DNA of 29,118 nucleotides from JAIOHN01 sp038258185 (GCA_038258185.1 JBBSQD010000047.1:1-29118), one strand, 5' to 3'. Numbered from the stretch's first letter, positions 7,789 through 15,159 are shown. Program-made: numbers and translations. The notes: a model not told the origin generated them from the sequence alone.

Positions 7789-8466
7789 ATGAAATTGATT
7801 TTGCCGAATCTCTATTATTTCACCGGGCTGTTGATGGGCCGGGTCTATGCCATTACTGATGGTGACGACATCACTCTGATTGACACCAGTATCGAATCCG
7901 CCGGGCCGAAAATCCTGAAGCAACTCGAAGTAGCCGGTTACAAGCCCAATCAGGTACGGCGTATCCTCATCACTCATGCGCATCCCGATCATGTCGGCAG
8001 CCTGTCCTATCTCAAAGCGGCAACGGGTGCACAAGTTTATGTTTCCAGCGTGGATACTGTCGTCGCTGAAGGTCGTGAGCCTATGAAGACGAATCCCAAC
8101 GCCCTTATTAAGCTGCCCCCGCAGTCCATGAAAGGCACACCGGTTGATGTACAACTGAATGATGGTGATCTGATTCCAGAGGTGATGGGGGGCTTAGAGG
8201 TCGTGGGGACTCCCGGCCACAGTCCGGGACACATCGCTTTCTGGCAGCCGCAACAGCGCGTACTTTTCGCCGCAGATGTGATGTTTCATATCATGGGTAT
8301 CACGCAGCCACCGGACTTATTCACGGTTAACCCGGCGCAAAATCGCGAGTCGATTGCCCGTGTGGAAAAACTTCAGCCAGAAGTGGTTTGCTTCGGCCAC
8401 GGCGAACCGGTCTTTGACGCAGCCAGCAAAATCACCGCCTTTGCCCGTAAGCTCAATCTGCTGTAA
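7789..8466 (+). CDS. Metallo-beta-lactamase-fold hydrolase
   Basis: The 225-aa cytoplasmic protein has the complete MBL metal-site series: THAHPDH at 62-68 (HxHxDH motif), TPGHSPGH in the middle, AADVMF (the usual GD is AD here, retaining the bridging Asp) and a C-terminal FGHGEP. This places it in the glyoxalase II/lactonase-like branch, which hydrolyses thioesters, lactones or phosphodiesters; the sequence alone does not choose among them. The ATG at 7789 is preceded only by a weak GTGAG. It is followed by a shared hairpin terminator. Confidence 0.88.
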   Translation: MKLILPNLYYFTGLLMGRVYAITDGDDITLIDTSIESAGPKILKQLEVAGYKPNQVRRILITHAHPDHVGSLSYLKAATGAQVYVSSVDTVVAEGREPMKTNPNALIKLPPQSMKGTPVDVQLNDGDLIPEVMGGLEVVGTPGHSPGHIAFWQPQQRVLFAADVMFHIMGITQPPDLFTVNPAQNRESIARVEKLQPEVVCFGHGEPVFDAASKITAFARKLNLL

Positions 8467-8478
8467 ACGCAAAACAAT

Positions 8479-8516
8479 ACGGGCGCGTCGCTGTAAAAGC
8501 GGCACGCCCGTGTTTT
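8479..8516. terminator. Bidirectional terminator
   Basis: ACGGGCG (8479-8485) pairs with CGCCCGT (8505-8511), with a partial inner stem, followed by GTTTT on the plus strand; on the minus strand the stem is followed by ATTGTTTT. It serves the MBL gene and the convergent YqaE-like gene. Confidence 0.65.
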
Positions 8517-8547
8517 ATACCGACTACTTTTACAGCACCGCTTGTAT

Positions 8548-8718
8548 CTAGCTGATCTGCTTCGCCGCTTCGGTGTTGATATACAGCGCGGCGATCACGC
8601 CACCCACCCAGAAACCGGCAATCGTGAGAATAGTCACGATAATAAATGATCCGCAGCCCCGGTCAATCACCGACAGCGGCGGGAACAGTACACACATGAT
8701 TGCTCTTAAACAACCCAT
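8548..8718 (-). CDS. YqaE/Pmp3 family small membrane protein
   Basis: The 56-aa protein starts MGCLRAIMCVLFPPLSVIDR, continues with GCGSFIIVTILTIAGFWVGG and ends VIAALYINTEAAKQIS. Two hydrophobic helices joined by a short loop, the PPL in helix 1, the GCGS turn and the (I/V)xALY end of helix 2 are the hallmark of the Pmp3/YqaE (UPF0057) family, whose members in yeast and plants affect membrane potential and salt tolerance. AAGGAGA lies 5 bp upstream of the ATG, which strongly supports translation. The gene is easily missed because of its size. It is monocistronic, ending at the shared terminator. Confidence 0.88.
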   Translation of the reverse strand: MGCLRAIMCVLFPPLSVIDRGCGSFIIVTILTIAGFWVGGVIAALYINTEAAKQIS

Positions 8719-8801
8719 CTTAGTCTCCTTGAATTTGCTTATACTCTCTATACGTAAAATCCCGCTAATTGTCGCGTTTTTAACGAGATTTTGATGAAGA
8801 T

Positions 8802-9860
8802 TTAATCCGCGCTACAGCAGATCACATTCGGCACCGTGGTGACATCATCCGCGCTGATCAGATCCGCCAGCCAGTCGCGGACGCTCACGCCGTCCGCTTC
8901 AACGGTATAAAATTCTTCACGGGCGAGGATCGTATGCAATCCCCCTTCCGCCAGAAAATAGCGAAAATTAGGCAGTTCGGCCTGCAAGTCCGCCAGTGCC
9001 GCCGGGATACCCGCCAGAACTTCGGCACGGGTGCCACCCATAAAACCATAAAACAAGACCTGAACTTCATCCGCGTTGGTGCTGAATTCCGCCAGTATAT
9101 TTTGCGGGAAGGCTTTGGCGGTGGCTTCGTAAAGCATCTGGGCAAAATCCATCCCGCTGCCTGTCACGTCCTCGCGGATACTTTCCGGCAGATTGGCTTC
9201 CAGCGCCCAGGCATCCTCAATTGGAGCATCGGCAGGAATCAGGCCGACATAACCATCACCGAGTTGGACAACAGGTGTATCCGCATAATGCGCCATGATA
9301 TTGGCCGCGTGATAAATCGACCCCAGGCTGCCCGCACTGCTGCCAGTGACCACGATCTGGCTGGGTTCAGCAAAATTGGCATACACCCAGTCCAGCACGG
9401 CGCTGGCGTTGGTATACCCCTGATGCTCAATCGTCAGCGTGTCGCTGTATTGCACTGTCCGGCTGCCTGTAAAGACATCCCCGGTACAATATGGGAGAAA
9501 TACCATATTGTAGTCCGCCACTGGATTGAGTGGATTTTCCAGATCGAAAATGCCGGTCGTATAGACCTCATCGGCACTCACGGTTGAGTCGTAGATGCTG
9601 TTGCCATTCGGGTTACACGAGAAGGCATTCCAGCACGCGCCACCCCCCTGGAAATAAATCAGCAGTTTGCTGTTGTCCTGCACCGGATGGACGAAAAAGG
9701 AATAAGGTGTACCTGTAGCACAGGTCGTCTCGCCACCGGTGTCAAGCTGATTCCAGCCCGTATCCAGGTCGGTCAGCGCAGGTAAATCACTCTGCGCGGC
9801 GACGTTCACAGTCAAACATGCGCACACACCCAATAGCAGCAGCACAAGAAAGCGTTTCAT
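8802..9860 (-). CDS. Secreted pectin acetylesterase/Notum-like hydrolase
   Basis: The 352-aa product begins with a signal peptide (MKRF, a hydrophobic LVLLLLG core, likely cleavage after NVAA), so it acts outside the cytoplasm. It matches the pectin acetylesterase family (alpha/beta hydrolases that include plant PAE and animal Notum): YFQGGGACW forms the oxyanion-hole region and GSSAGS carries the nucleophile Ser175. Many cysteines (GGACW, FSCNP, PYCTGD and CC near the end) suggest disulfides, as in that family. I chose the ATG at 9860 with GAGGG 8 bp upstream; a GTG at 9875 would give a five-residue longer signal peptide. The substrate is probably an O-acyl ester on a carbohydrate or lipid, not determinable here. 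Confidence 0.82.
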   Translation of the reverse strand: MKRFLVLLLLGVCACLTVNVAAQSDLPALTDLDTGWNQLDTGGETTCATGTPYSFFVHPVQDNSKLLIYFQGGGACWNAFSCNPNGNSIYDSTVSADEVYTTGIFDLENPLNPVADYNMVFLPYCTGDVFTGSRTVQYSDTLTIEHQGYTNASAVLDWVYANFAEPSQIVVTGSSAGSLGSIYHAANIMAHYADTPVVQLGDGYVGLIPADAPIEDAWALEANLPESIREDVTGSGMDFAQMLYEATAKAFPQNILAEFSTNADEVQVLFYGFMGGTRAEVLAGIPAALADLQAELPNFRYFLAEGGLHTILAREEFYTVEADGVSVRDWLADLISADDVTTVPNVICCSAD

Positions 9861-9931
9861 ACTATTTGCCCTCACAAAAATGTTTCACGCCACCTTATCA
9901 CATCTACCTGAATTTTTGCTGAGTGTTGTCG

Positions 9932-9974
9932 GGAAAACAAAAAAGCATCCCGGTCAGTGCTGACCGGGATGCTT
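9932..9974 (-). terminator. Strong intrinsic terminator of the SWIM gene
   Basis: AAGCATCCCGGTCAG (9943-9957) and CTGACCGGGATGCTT (9960-9974) form a perfect 15-bp stem with a 2-base centre. On the minus strand it is followed by TTTTTTGTTTTCC. Confidence 0.85.
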
Positions 9975-10003
9975 GCATTTGGCGAAAGTAAGTGAAAGAG
10001 ATT

Positions 10004-10501
10004 TTACTGCGCTACCTGAACTGCTTCGGCAGGCAGCATCCCCTTGAGCAGACGTTCCATCGCAATCGTATGGCTGGACAGGCCGCGCAGCTTAAACGAA
10101 ACGCTGTCACAATCCCATTTTCCATGATCAAACGTGACCCGGTGATCACTGTTGTTTCCGCGGAAAACCGCATCGAAACTCATAAACTGGATGCGGTCAG
10201 TTTCGACAGCATAGCGGTGCGATTTCTCCACATCGCTGACCACATTCTGACCCGCAGCATAGGGCATGGGCGGCAGATGGAGCATCGGCTTGAACAGTTT
10301 TTCCAGCGTCATCACATGCGGGCAGATGCTGTACTTATCAAAGCCGGGGCAGGTACAGTGATATTCGGAGTCCTCGAAGGTGATGACGTAGGCGCTGTTA
10401 TCGCCCTGAAAATTCACGACAAAGCTATTGAACTTGATTCGGTTGGGTTCTTCGGCATACCGGCGGGCTTTCTCAAGCTGATTGATCATTCCGTAGTCCA
10501 T
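10004..10501 (-). CDS. Tandem SWIM-type zinc-finger protein with inactivated second copy
   Basis: The 165-aa protein consists of two homologous halves (about 6-74 and 88-158). The first has a complete SWIM zinc finger, C49-x-C51...C60-x-H62 (HCTCPGFDKYSICPH). The second aligns without gaps but reads C131-x-S133...S142-x-H144, so two of four ligands are changed from Cys to Ser. SWIM domains bind DNA or proteins and often sit in accessory factors or DNA-repair ATPases; this protein is SWIM-only, so its partner is unknown. I chose the ATG at 10501 (AAGGAG 10 bp upstream) over the ATG at 10510, which is only one base from the Shine-Dalgarno. An attenuator-like leader precedes it. Confidence 0.72.
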   Translation of the reverse strand: MDYGMINQLEKARRYAEEPNRIKFNSFVVNFQGDNSAYVITFEDSEYHCTCPGFDKYSICPHVMTLEKLFKPMLHLPPMPYAAGQNVVSDVEKSHRYAVETDRIQFMSFDAVFRGNNSDHRVTFDHGKWDCDSVSFKLRGLSSHTIAMERLLKGMLPAEAVQVAQ

Positions 10502-10530
10502 TTGGGTCATGCTCCTTTAGCTTATATACG

Positions 10531-10571
10531 GAAAAAAACACGCGACTTGGTTGCTACACAAGTCGCGTGTT
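10531..10571 (-). terminator. Terminator hairpin in the 5' leader of the SWIM gene
   Basis: ACACGCGACTTG (10538-10549) and CAAGTCGCGTGT (10559-10570) form a perfect 12-bp stem with a 9-nt loop. On the minus strand it is followed by TTTTTTT and then, within about 20 nt, by the AAGGAG of the SWIM gene. It can end the upstream 2TM operon, act as an attenuator of the SWIM gene, or both. Confidence 0.75.
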
Positions 10572-10610
10572 GATATTTGTATATTTGAGTTGTAAACGAA
10601 GTAATTTCAT
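10554..10610 (-). CDS. Possible leader peptide (18 aa) overlapping the attenuator
   Basis: An ATG at 10610 opens an 18-codon frame, MKLLRLQLKYTNINTRLV, whose TAG stop falls in the loop of the terminator hairpin. AGAGG lies about 11 nt upstream. Its last codons cover the first stem strand, the arrangement seen in translation-coupled attenuators. The codons show no obvious run of one amino acid (Leu is the most frequent), so a specific amino-acid signal is not evident. It may be fortuitous. Confidence 0.3.
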   Translation of the reverse strand: MKLLRLQLKYTNINTRLV

Positions 10611-10644
10611 GGTGAAAAATACCTCTAAAAGTCAACTTATTATT

Positions 10645-10673
10645 AGTTTATGACAGTTTTAAGAGCGTGTCAA
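10645..10673 (-). promoter_or_regulatory. Promoter of the SWIM gene leader
   Basis: On the minus strand TTGACA (10673-10668) is a perfect -35, followed after 17 bp by TAAACT (10650-10645). Transcription would start near 10638, giving a leader of about 137 nt that contains the possible leader peptide and the terminator hairpin. Confidence 0.6.
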
Positions 10674-10758
10674 ATGTCTTAAAGAAGATCCCCAGTTTTT
10701 AGGTGATTTATAACAGACTGACACGTTTACAAGGTGACATTCAGCGTATGCCCACGCT

Positions 10759-11145
10759 TCACAGACGGTCACGCAGACGTTGCTGCCGTTCTTCGTCGGC
10801 CTCATCCACAAACAGCACTGCCCCATCCTCCTGTAAAATCAGCCGTTCGCGTTTCGTTTTTTCCTGACCAGACAAAGCCTTAACAATACCCTGAATTTGC
10901 TGATCGCCCGTCTCCTGAATAAGGAAGCGTGCCAGATGCGCGATAAAAATCGCTGTCCACAGAATCAGAATAAGGGTAATGTCGCCTGTATTGGGCAGAG
11001 TCATAAAACGCCAGAAAGTTGGATCGAGCAAAAAGATAATACTGCACAGACCATAGAACAGATACATCGTGGCATGGACTGCAAAGGTGCTGCGCCGCCG
11101 GGTACGGCGCTCAATCCGGTCAATGAGTTGATCATTATCGAACAT
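10759..11145 (-). CDS. 2TM-domain membrane protein (last gene of the 2TM operon)
   Basis: The 128-aa protein has a charged N-terminus (DRIERRTRRRS), two membrane helices (about 21-43 and 55-77) and a cytoplasmic tail ending in RERLILQEDGAVLFVDEADE. Layout and the Arg-rich segment leading into helix 1 with HAT-x-YL match the 2TM domain family, which often lies beside or fused to regulators in bacteria. The tail shares an RLxLxEDGxxL motif with the other three genes of the operon. GGAGGT lies 7 bp upstream of its ATG, the best ribosome site in the operon. No function is known. Confidence 0.72.
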   Translation of the reverse strand: MFDNDQLIDRIERRTRRRSTFAVHATMYLFYGLCSIIFLLDPTFWRFMTLPNTGDITLILILWTAIFIAHLARFLIQETGDQQIQGIVKALSGQEKTKRERLILQEDGAVLFVDEADEERQQRLRDRL

Positions 11146-11181
11146 AGCCTGACCTCCAAATGTAATTGACTTTTAATGAGC

Positions 11182-11661
11182 TTAATGCCGGGTGCGATCT
11201 TCCTCAAGCGTATCTTCCCAATGATCGGTTGTAATTTCCACCAGTTCCCCATCTTCGCTCAGAACCAAGCGATCATAACTGCGTTTGGGTTTCTCGCTGA
11301 CTTTAGTTTTCGCTAAATCATGACTCATCTGCCGCAGTTCGCGCTCGATTTCCTGCGCAGTCAGACGTTCGCGCAGGCGGTTATTCATCGCGCCGCTGGC
11401 CGAAAGTGCAGTTACGCCGTGCAGAATCAGACCTGTCAGCCAACCAATACTCAGCATAATCAGCGTTAGCAGGTTCGCGCTGCTTAGCGTCTCATAACTA
11501 TAGCTGAAATTGGTCAGCGGCAGAATAACCCACACCATCACCGAGAAGGTGATAAATATAATCAGATTCGCCAGAAACAGACCAATCAGGCTTTTATTGC
11601 GTTCTCGCACCAGCTTTCTATCCACCCGCTGGCTGATAGCTTCATAATCGATGTTGTTCAT
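11182..11661 (-). CDS. 2TM-type membrane protein, third gene of the operon
   Basis: The 159-aa protein has an N-terminal amphipathic region (ISQRVDRKLVRERNKS), two hydrophobic helices (about 25-48 and 65-88), a helical stretch rich in Arg and Glu (RERLTAQEIERELRQM) that may form a coiled coil, and a tail SYDRLVLSEDGELVEITTDHWED. The ATG overlaps the stop codon of the upstream gene by 4 bases (ATGA), so the two are translationally coupled. It resembles the neighbouring 2TM proteins more in layout than in sequence. Function unknown. Confidence 0.68.
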   Translation of the reverse strand: MNNIDYEAISQRVDRKLVRERNKSLIGLFLANLIIFITFSVMVWVILPLTNFSYSYETLSSANLLTLIMLSIGWLTGLILHGVTALSASGAMNNRLRERLTAQEIERELRQMSHDLAKTKVSEKPKRSYDRLVLSEDGELVEITTDHWEDTLEEDRTRH

Positions 11662-12020
11662 AACCGTTTCTCTTTCTCCTGCGGCAACGGCTGACCCTCA
11701 TCTTCGCTAATATCCAGCCGGTCGCCATTGGATCGGTACAGTTGGCGTACAGTCTTCTGTTTGAGCTTCTCGTCGTTTTTGGCCTTCAGCGGCTGTGTCA
11801 CAGCGCGGACGAGTGCGCCGCCCGCCCACAATGTCGCCAGTCCCCCCAACCCCACCAGCGAGATCAGCCCCCAGAATTGCAGCATGGTCAGTAGGGAAAT
11901 TTCTGGCAGGTAACGATCAGGTATCAACAACCAGACCAGCGTTGTGCCCGCCAGGTAAACGCCAAACATCAGAGCTACGGCGCGTTTCACCATCGGGCTG
12001 TAAGGCGGCTTATCATTCAC
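11658..12020 (-). CDS. 2TM-type membrane protein, second gene of the operon
   Basis: The 120-aa protein has two hydrophobic helices (about 12-33 and 45-72) joined by a short loop and a basic tail (KAKNDEKLKQKTVRQLYR) that ends in GDRLDISEDEGQPL, a version of the tail shared by this operon. The start is GTG at 12020, only 4 bp after the stop of the upstream gene, with GAGG 10 bp ahead. The gene ends in the ATGA overlap with the next one. It is the most divergent member and lacks the conserved His of the 2TM domain. Function unknown. Confidence 0.65.
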   Translation of the reverse strand: MNDKPPYSPMVKRAVALMFGVYLAGTTLVWLLIPDRYLPEISLLTMLQFWGLISLVGLGGLATLWAGGALVRAVTQPLKAKNDEKLKQKTVRQLYRSNGDRLDISEDEGQPLPQEKEKRL

Positions 12021-12024
12021 AGGC

Positions 12025-12768
12025 TTAAGTCCTCATGTTCAGATGCTGCGCGGGGTCTTCTTCTTGCCAGTCTTCCTCGTCAATTTCCAGCACATCGCCC
12101 TCATCAGTGCGCATCAGGCGTTGCATATCCGGTTCGCGCTTGCGTTTGGCTTTACCCCCGCCGCTGCTGGCTGCATACAGCCAATCCTGTTCACGCTCAA
12201 CCGCCTGCTGGATGGCGCGTTCACGCCGGTTCGCTGCGTGGCTGGTGCCGCCATAGATGCTGATGCCATGCCCCACCAGCCCTATACCCCAACCCACCGC
12301 AAACAGCAGTGGGATCAGCGGATTACCACCAACCACACCCGTCCAGAAAAACCATGACGCCAGACTGATACCCACGTAAGCAGCGGCGTGAATAAGAAAC
12401 TCTTTTTTCTGATTTAAGGCCTGATGCGCCCGCTTATAGATCCGCTGGTAATCTTCTTCGCTGGCGGTTTCCTGCCAGTCTGGCCCATAAATATGCGCCA
12501 TCTGCTCTAAAGCAGAGTGATCGGCCTGTGCCAAACGGCGCGGTGAGCGTCCGCCGACATCAATCACATGACCCGCTAAACCAGCGCCCCATGCCAGCAG
12601 CAAGAGCAGCGGCCACGGCCAGCCGCCCTCTGCATTCAGCAGCAAGACCATCGCACCCAGGTTGACCACAGCAAAAATCGCGGCATGGATAAACACATCA
12701 TTCCGGTCGGAAAAGTAACTTTCGACGCGCTTGCGAATCGTTATTTCATCTATTTCCTGAATGGGCAT
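12025..12768 (-). CDS. Tandem 2TM-domain membrane protein, first gene of the operon
   Basis: The 247-aa protein contains two copies of the 2TM domain, about residues 10-80 and 110-180. Each copy has a charged lead (KRVESYF / KRAHQALNQKKEF), IHAA at the start of helix 1, and a second helix ending in WGaGLaGHvI / WGiGLVGHgI, the conserved WGxGLxxH signature of the family. A basic linker (KAKRKREPD) leads to the tail MQRLMRTDEGDVLEIDEEDWQ. I chose the ATG at 12768 with AGGA 6 bp upstream; a longer frame upstream would run into the efp terminator. It heads a four-gene operon with gaps of 4, -4 and 36 bp. Confidence 0.78.
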   Translation of the reverse strand: MPIQEIDEITIRKRVESYFSDRNDVFIHAAIFAVVNLGAMVLLLNAEGGWPWPLLLLLAWGAGLAGHVIDVGGRSPRRLAQADHSALEQMAHIYGPDWQETASEEDYQRIYKRAHQALNQKKEFLIHAAAYVGISLASWFFWTGVVGGNPLIPLLFAVGWGIGLVGHGISIYGGTSHAANRRERAIQQAVEREQDWLYAASSGGGKAKRKREPDMQRLMRTDEGDVLEIDEEDWQEEDPAQHLNMRT

Positions 12769-12836
12769 GTGAAATCCTATCCCCCGTTGTTGATTACAGC
12801 TTGTTATTAATACGCAGGGGAAGCCGGGAAGGTTGC

Positions 12837-12874
12837 AAAAAAACAGGGACACGCCGCGCGGGCTGTGTCCCTGT
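12837..12874 (-). terminator. Intrinsic terminator of efp
   Basis: ACAGGGACAC (12843-12852) pairs with GTGTCCCTGT (12865-12874), and on the minus strand the stem is followed by TTTTTTT. It separates efp from the 2TM operon, which therefore needs its own promoter in 12769-12836. Confidence 0.8.
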
Positions 12875-12900
12875 CGTTAAAGCAATGGGATTTGTCTGGA

Positions 12901-13461
12901 TCAGACGCGGGTGACGTAGCTGCTGTCTTCGGTCTTGATGCGGATGGTATCGCCTTCGTTAACGAACATCGGCACACGCACTTCCAGGCCGGTTTCGGTG
13001 GTGACGCGCTTGGTGGGGTTATTGGCGGTATCGCCAGCCACCGCAAATTCCGATTCTTTAATGACATGCTCTACCGTTGAGGGCAGTTCATAATCGATAA
13101 TCTCATTTTCATAACGCATCAGCTTAATCTTCAGGCCGCCCTTCAGAAACAGGACATCCTCCCCAAAGATTTCACGATTAATCTGCGGTTGTTCGTAGGT
13201 GTCGGTATCCATAAAAGTCAGGAAGCTGCCGTCGTCATACAGGTATTCCACTTCACCTGCATCTACACGGATGTCCTGCACACGGCTGCCGGAGTTATAG
13301 GTTTTTTCAAAGGTCGACCCGGTGCGCATGTTGCGGACATTCACGCGGATGGTTGCGCCGCCACGTCCGGTTTTGATGTGCTGGTAGCTGATCACTTTGA
13401 AAATGTCGTTATCTTCTGTAAAGGTTGCGCCTTTACGTAATTGGTTGACTTCGATAGCCAT
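12901..13461 (-). CDS. efp: Translation elongation factor P
   Basis: The 186-aa protein binds between the ribosomal P and E sites and relieves stalling at polyproline stretches. It has the three beta-barrel domains: an N-terminal KOW-like domain, then GEVEYLYDDGSFLTFMDTDTYEQ in the middle, and a C-terminal domain ending GLEVRVPMFVNEGDTIRIKTEDSSYVTRV, the family signature. The tip of the domain I loop, usually KPGKG with a modifiable Lys, reads KTGRG here (Arg33). No modification enzyme (EpmA, EarP or YmfI) is seen nearby. The ATG at 13461 has AAGGGA 5 bp upstream. A TATAAT lies on the minus strand at 13493-13488 without a clear -35. Confidence 0.96.
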   Translation of the reverse strand: MAIEVNQLRKGATFTEDNDIFKVISYQHIKTGRGGATIRVNVRNMRTGSTFEKTYNSGSRVQDIRVDAGEVEYLYDDGSFLTFMDTDTYEQPQINREIFGEDVLFLKGGLKIKLMRYENEIIDYELPSTVEHVIKESEFAVAGDTANNPTKRVTTETGLEVRVPMFVNEGDTIRIKTEDSSYVTRV

Positions 13462-13566
13462 TTCTGTCCCTTGAAAAATATCTGGTGATTATACGCGCAG
13501 TATAGCAGATAATTTTCCCCTTGAGTATGGCTTGTTGTCCCCGGCAACTGCCGCAGATGACACGTT

Positions 13567-14571
13567 TTAGCGCGCGTGCCACCTGGCTAACAAATCGGCT
13601 TCACGCTGTGCAGACAGGCCGCCACGCAGTTTTTCGTCCGCTGGATGTTCCCGCGTTTGCTCCCACTGCAAAGTATCCGTGATGGTTTCTGACAGGGGAC
13701 GAAACGTCAGACCGGCCTGCACCGCTTTACCAATATCAAAGGTCGAAAATGCGATGGCATCGGCGGGAACCCACAGCGGCATATCCGTGTAGGGTGCGAC
13801 TTCATTTTCCAGCAGAAATTCATCCGGCACCCACGTCAGGCGCACATCACTGCCGGTTAATTGTTTACATTCATCCAGCACCGTACCCATCGTCAGTTTA
13901 TAATCTGGCCCGGTGGCATTGTAGATTCCACTCGCGCCGCGGGTCGCCATATGGATTGTCCACGCCCCCAAATCGCGCGCGTCGATAAACTGCACACCGT
14001 AATTCGGCTGACCCGGTGCCAGCACTTCACCGCTATTTCGTTCACTATCCGCGATGCGTGCCGGCCAGTAGGTGAAGCGATGCGTGGGATCATACGGCCC
14101 CACAATCAGGCCGGGGCGGATAATCAACGCACGATCTCCATAAATATCCTGTACCACTTTTTCACACAGCACCTTGAGGCCGCCGTAAGTCTCGCCGTTG
14201 ACTTCCTCGACACTCTCATCTTCTAAAGTGGCTAATGCCCCCTGCTCGTCGATACCTGCTTTTTCACCATCACTGTAGACCGACACCGTAGAGATAAATA
14301 CATAACGCCCCACCGAGTCTTTCAGCAGGTCTGCCGACTGCTGCACAATGCGCGGCACATAGCCGCAATTATCAATCACCAGATCCCAGGTGCGTCCCTG
14401 TAACGCCTCCATGTGACCATCACGATCACCGTGCAGTTTTTCGACTGATGGGAACAGGTCGGGGTTGGTTTTGCCGCGATTAAACAGTGTGATTTCGTGA
14501 CCTTCGGCCAGCGCGGTTTCGACCTGTGACCGTCCGATAAAGTTGGTGCCGCCTATAATCAGAATTTTCAT
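13567..14571 (-). CDS. NAD-dependent epimerase/dehydratase (extended/atypical SDR)
   Basis: The 334-aa protein starts with the dinucleotide-binding motif MKILIIGGTNFIG (Gly7, Gly8, Gly13). A Ser-rich strand STVSVYSD and the catalytic pair YGGLK (Tyr129, Lys133) follow, and NRG after the second strand suggests NADP(H) or NAD(H) selection. The C-terminal half holds a substrate domain with YNATGPDYKLTMGT, typical of the nucleotide-sugar epimerase/isoflavone-reductase-like group seen in Chloroflexota and plants (CSP41-like). AAGGA lies 7 bp before the ATG at 14571. The substrate is not predictable from the sequence; sugar-nucleotide modification is likely but unproven. Confidence 0.83.
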   Translation of the reverse strand: MKILIIGGTNFIGRSQVETALAEGHEITLFNRGKTNPDLFPSVEKLHGDRDGHMEALQGRTWDLVIDNCGYVPRIVQQSADLLKDSVGRYVFISTVSVYSDGEKAGIDEQGALATLEDESVEEVNGETYGGLKVLCEKVVQDIYGDRALIIRPGLIVGPYDPTHRFTYWPARIADSERNSGEVLAPGQPNYGVQFIDARDLGAWTIHMATRGASGIYNATGPDYKLTMGTVLDECKQLTGSDVRLTWVPDEFLLENEVAPYTDMPLWVPADAIAFSTFDIGKAVQAGLTFRPLSETITDTLQWEQTREHPADEKLRGGLSAQREADLLARWHAR

Positions 14572-14732
14572 GGGGGTATCCTTCAAAATTATTTCACCAT
14601 TCAAAGCTGATTTTATAAACCCGCACAAATTCTGGCAACTGTTTACACTAATGACCGCCCATAAGCAAAAGTCGGGTAATCGTTTTGTGTCCGTTGGGTA
14701 ATGAATACTGAAATACTTTAAGCTGGTTTGCT

Positions 14733-15158
14733 ATGAAAACATTACCGATACATCCATTTTTGCGGGGCTTGATCGCACTGGCTTACACGGCTTTTATGAC
14801 CCTGGTGCTGCTTCAATCCAGCGGACAACCCGTTGTCGGCCCGGCAGCGCCCCCCGGCCCACCGACGCTGGAACGCGAAATTCTGCTCACTTTCGGGCAT
14901 CTGGTGGCTTTCAGCGTCCTGACTGTTTTGTGGACATGGACATTCTATCCACGGCTCAGTCTGAAGCGGGCGCTGCTGCTGGCTATCCTGATTGGTTTTG
15001 GGCTGGGGTTTATGACGGAAATCGCGCAATCGTTTGTGCCGGATCGCAGCGCATCGTGGTTTGATATGCTGGTGAACGCCGTCTCGGTGCTGACCGTCGC
15101 GCTGATCCTCTATCGGCACGAGACACAGACCACGGATTCGTCAATGGCCTCTGCATAA
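14733..15158 (+). CDS. VanZ-like family membrane protein
   Basis: The 141-aa protein has four hydrophobic segments (about 10-30, 45-68, 80-100 and 112-128). The last two are joined by the family signature TEIAQSFVPDRSASWFDMLVNAVS (E-Q-F-PxR-D-N pattern). VanZ-like proteins are small integral membrane proteins; the name comes from a teicoplanin-resistance accessory protein, but most members have no known role. The ATG at 14733 lacks a strong Shine-Dalgarno. It is divergent from the epimerase gene and followed by a terminator shared with the beta-glucosidase. Confidence 0.83.
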   Translation: MKTLPIHPFLRGLIALAYTAFMTLVLLQSSGQPVVGPAAPPGPPTLEREILLTFGHLVAFSVLTVLWTWTFYPRLSLKRALLLAILIGFGLGFMTEIAQSFVPDRSASWFDMLVNAVSVLTVALILYRHETQTTDSSMASA

Positions 15159-15159
15159 A

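Noticed and set aside
12769..12852. Longer N-terminus for the tandem 2TM protein
   Set aside because: It overlaps the efp terminator stem and the added residues show no similarity to the family; ATG 12768 has a proper ribosome site.
13350..14571. Link between the Arg-type EF-P and the neighbouring epimerase as a rhamnosylation pair
   Set aside because: The SDR lacks dTDP-rhamnose synthesis features that I can identify, is read after its own ribosome site 100 bp away, and no EarP-like transferase is present.
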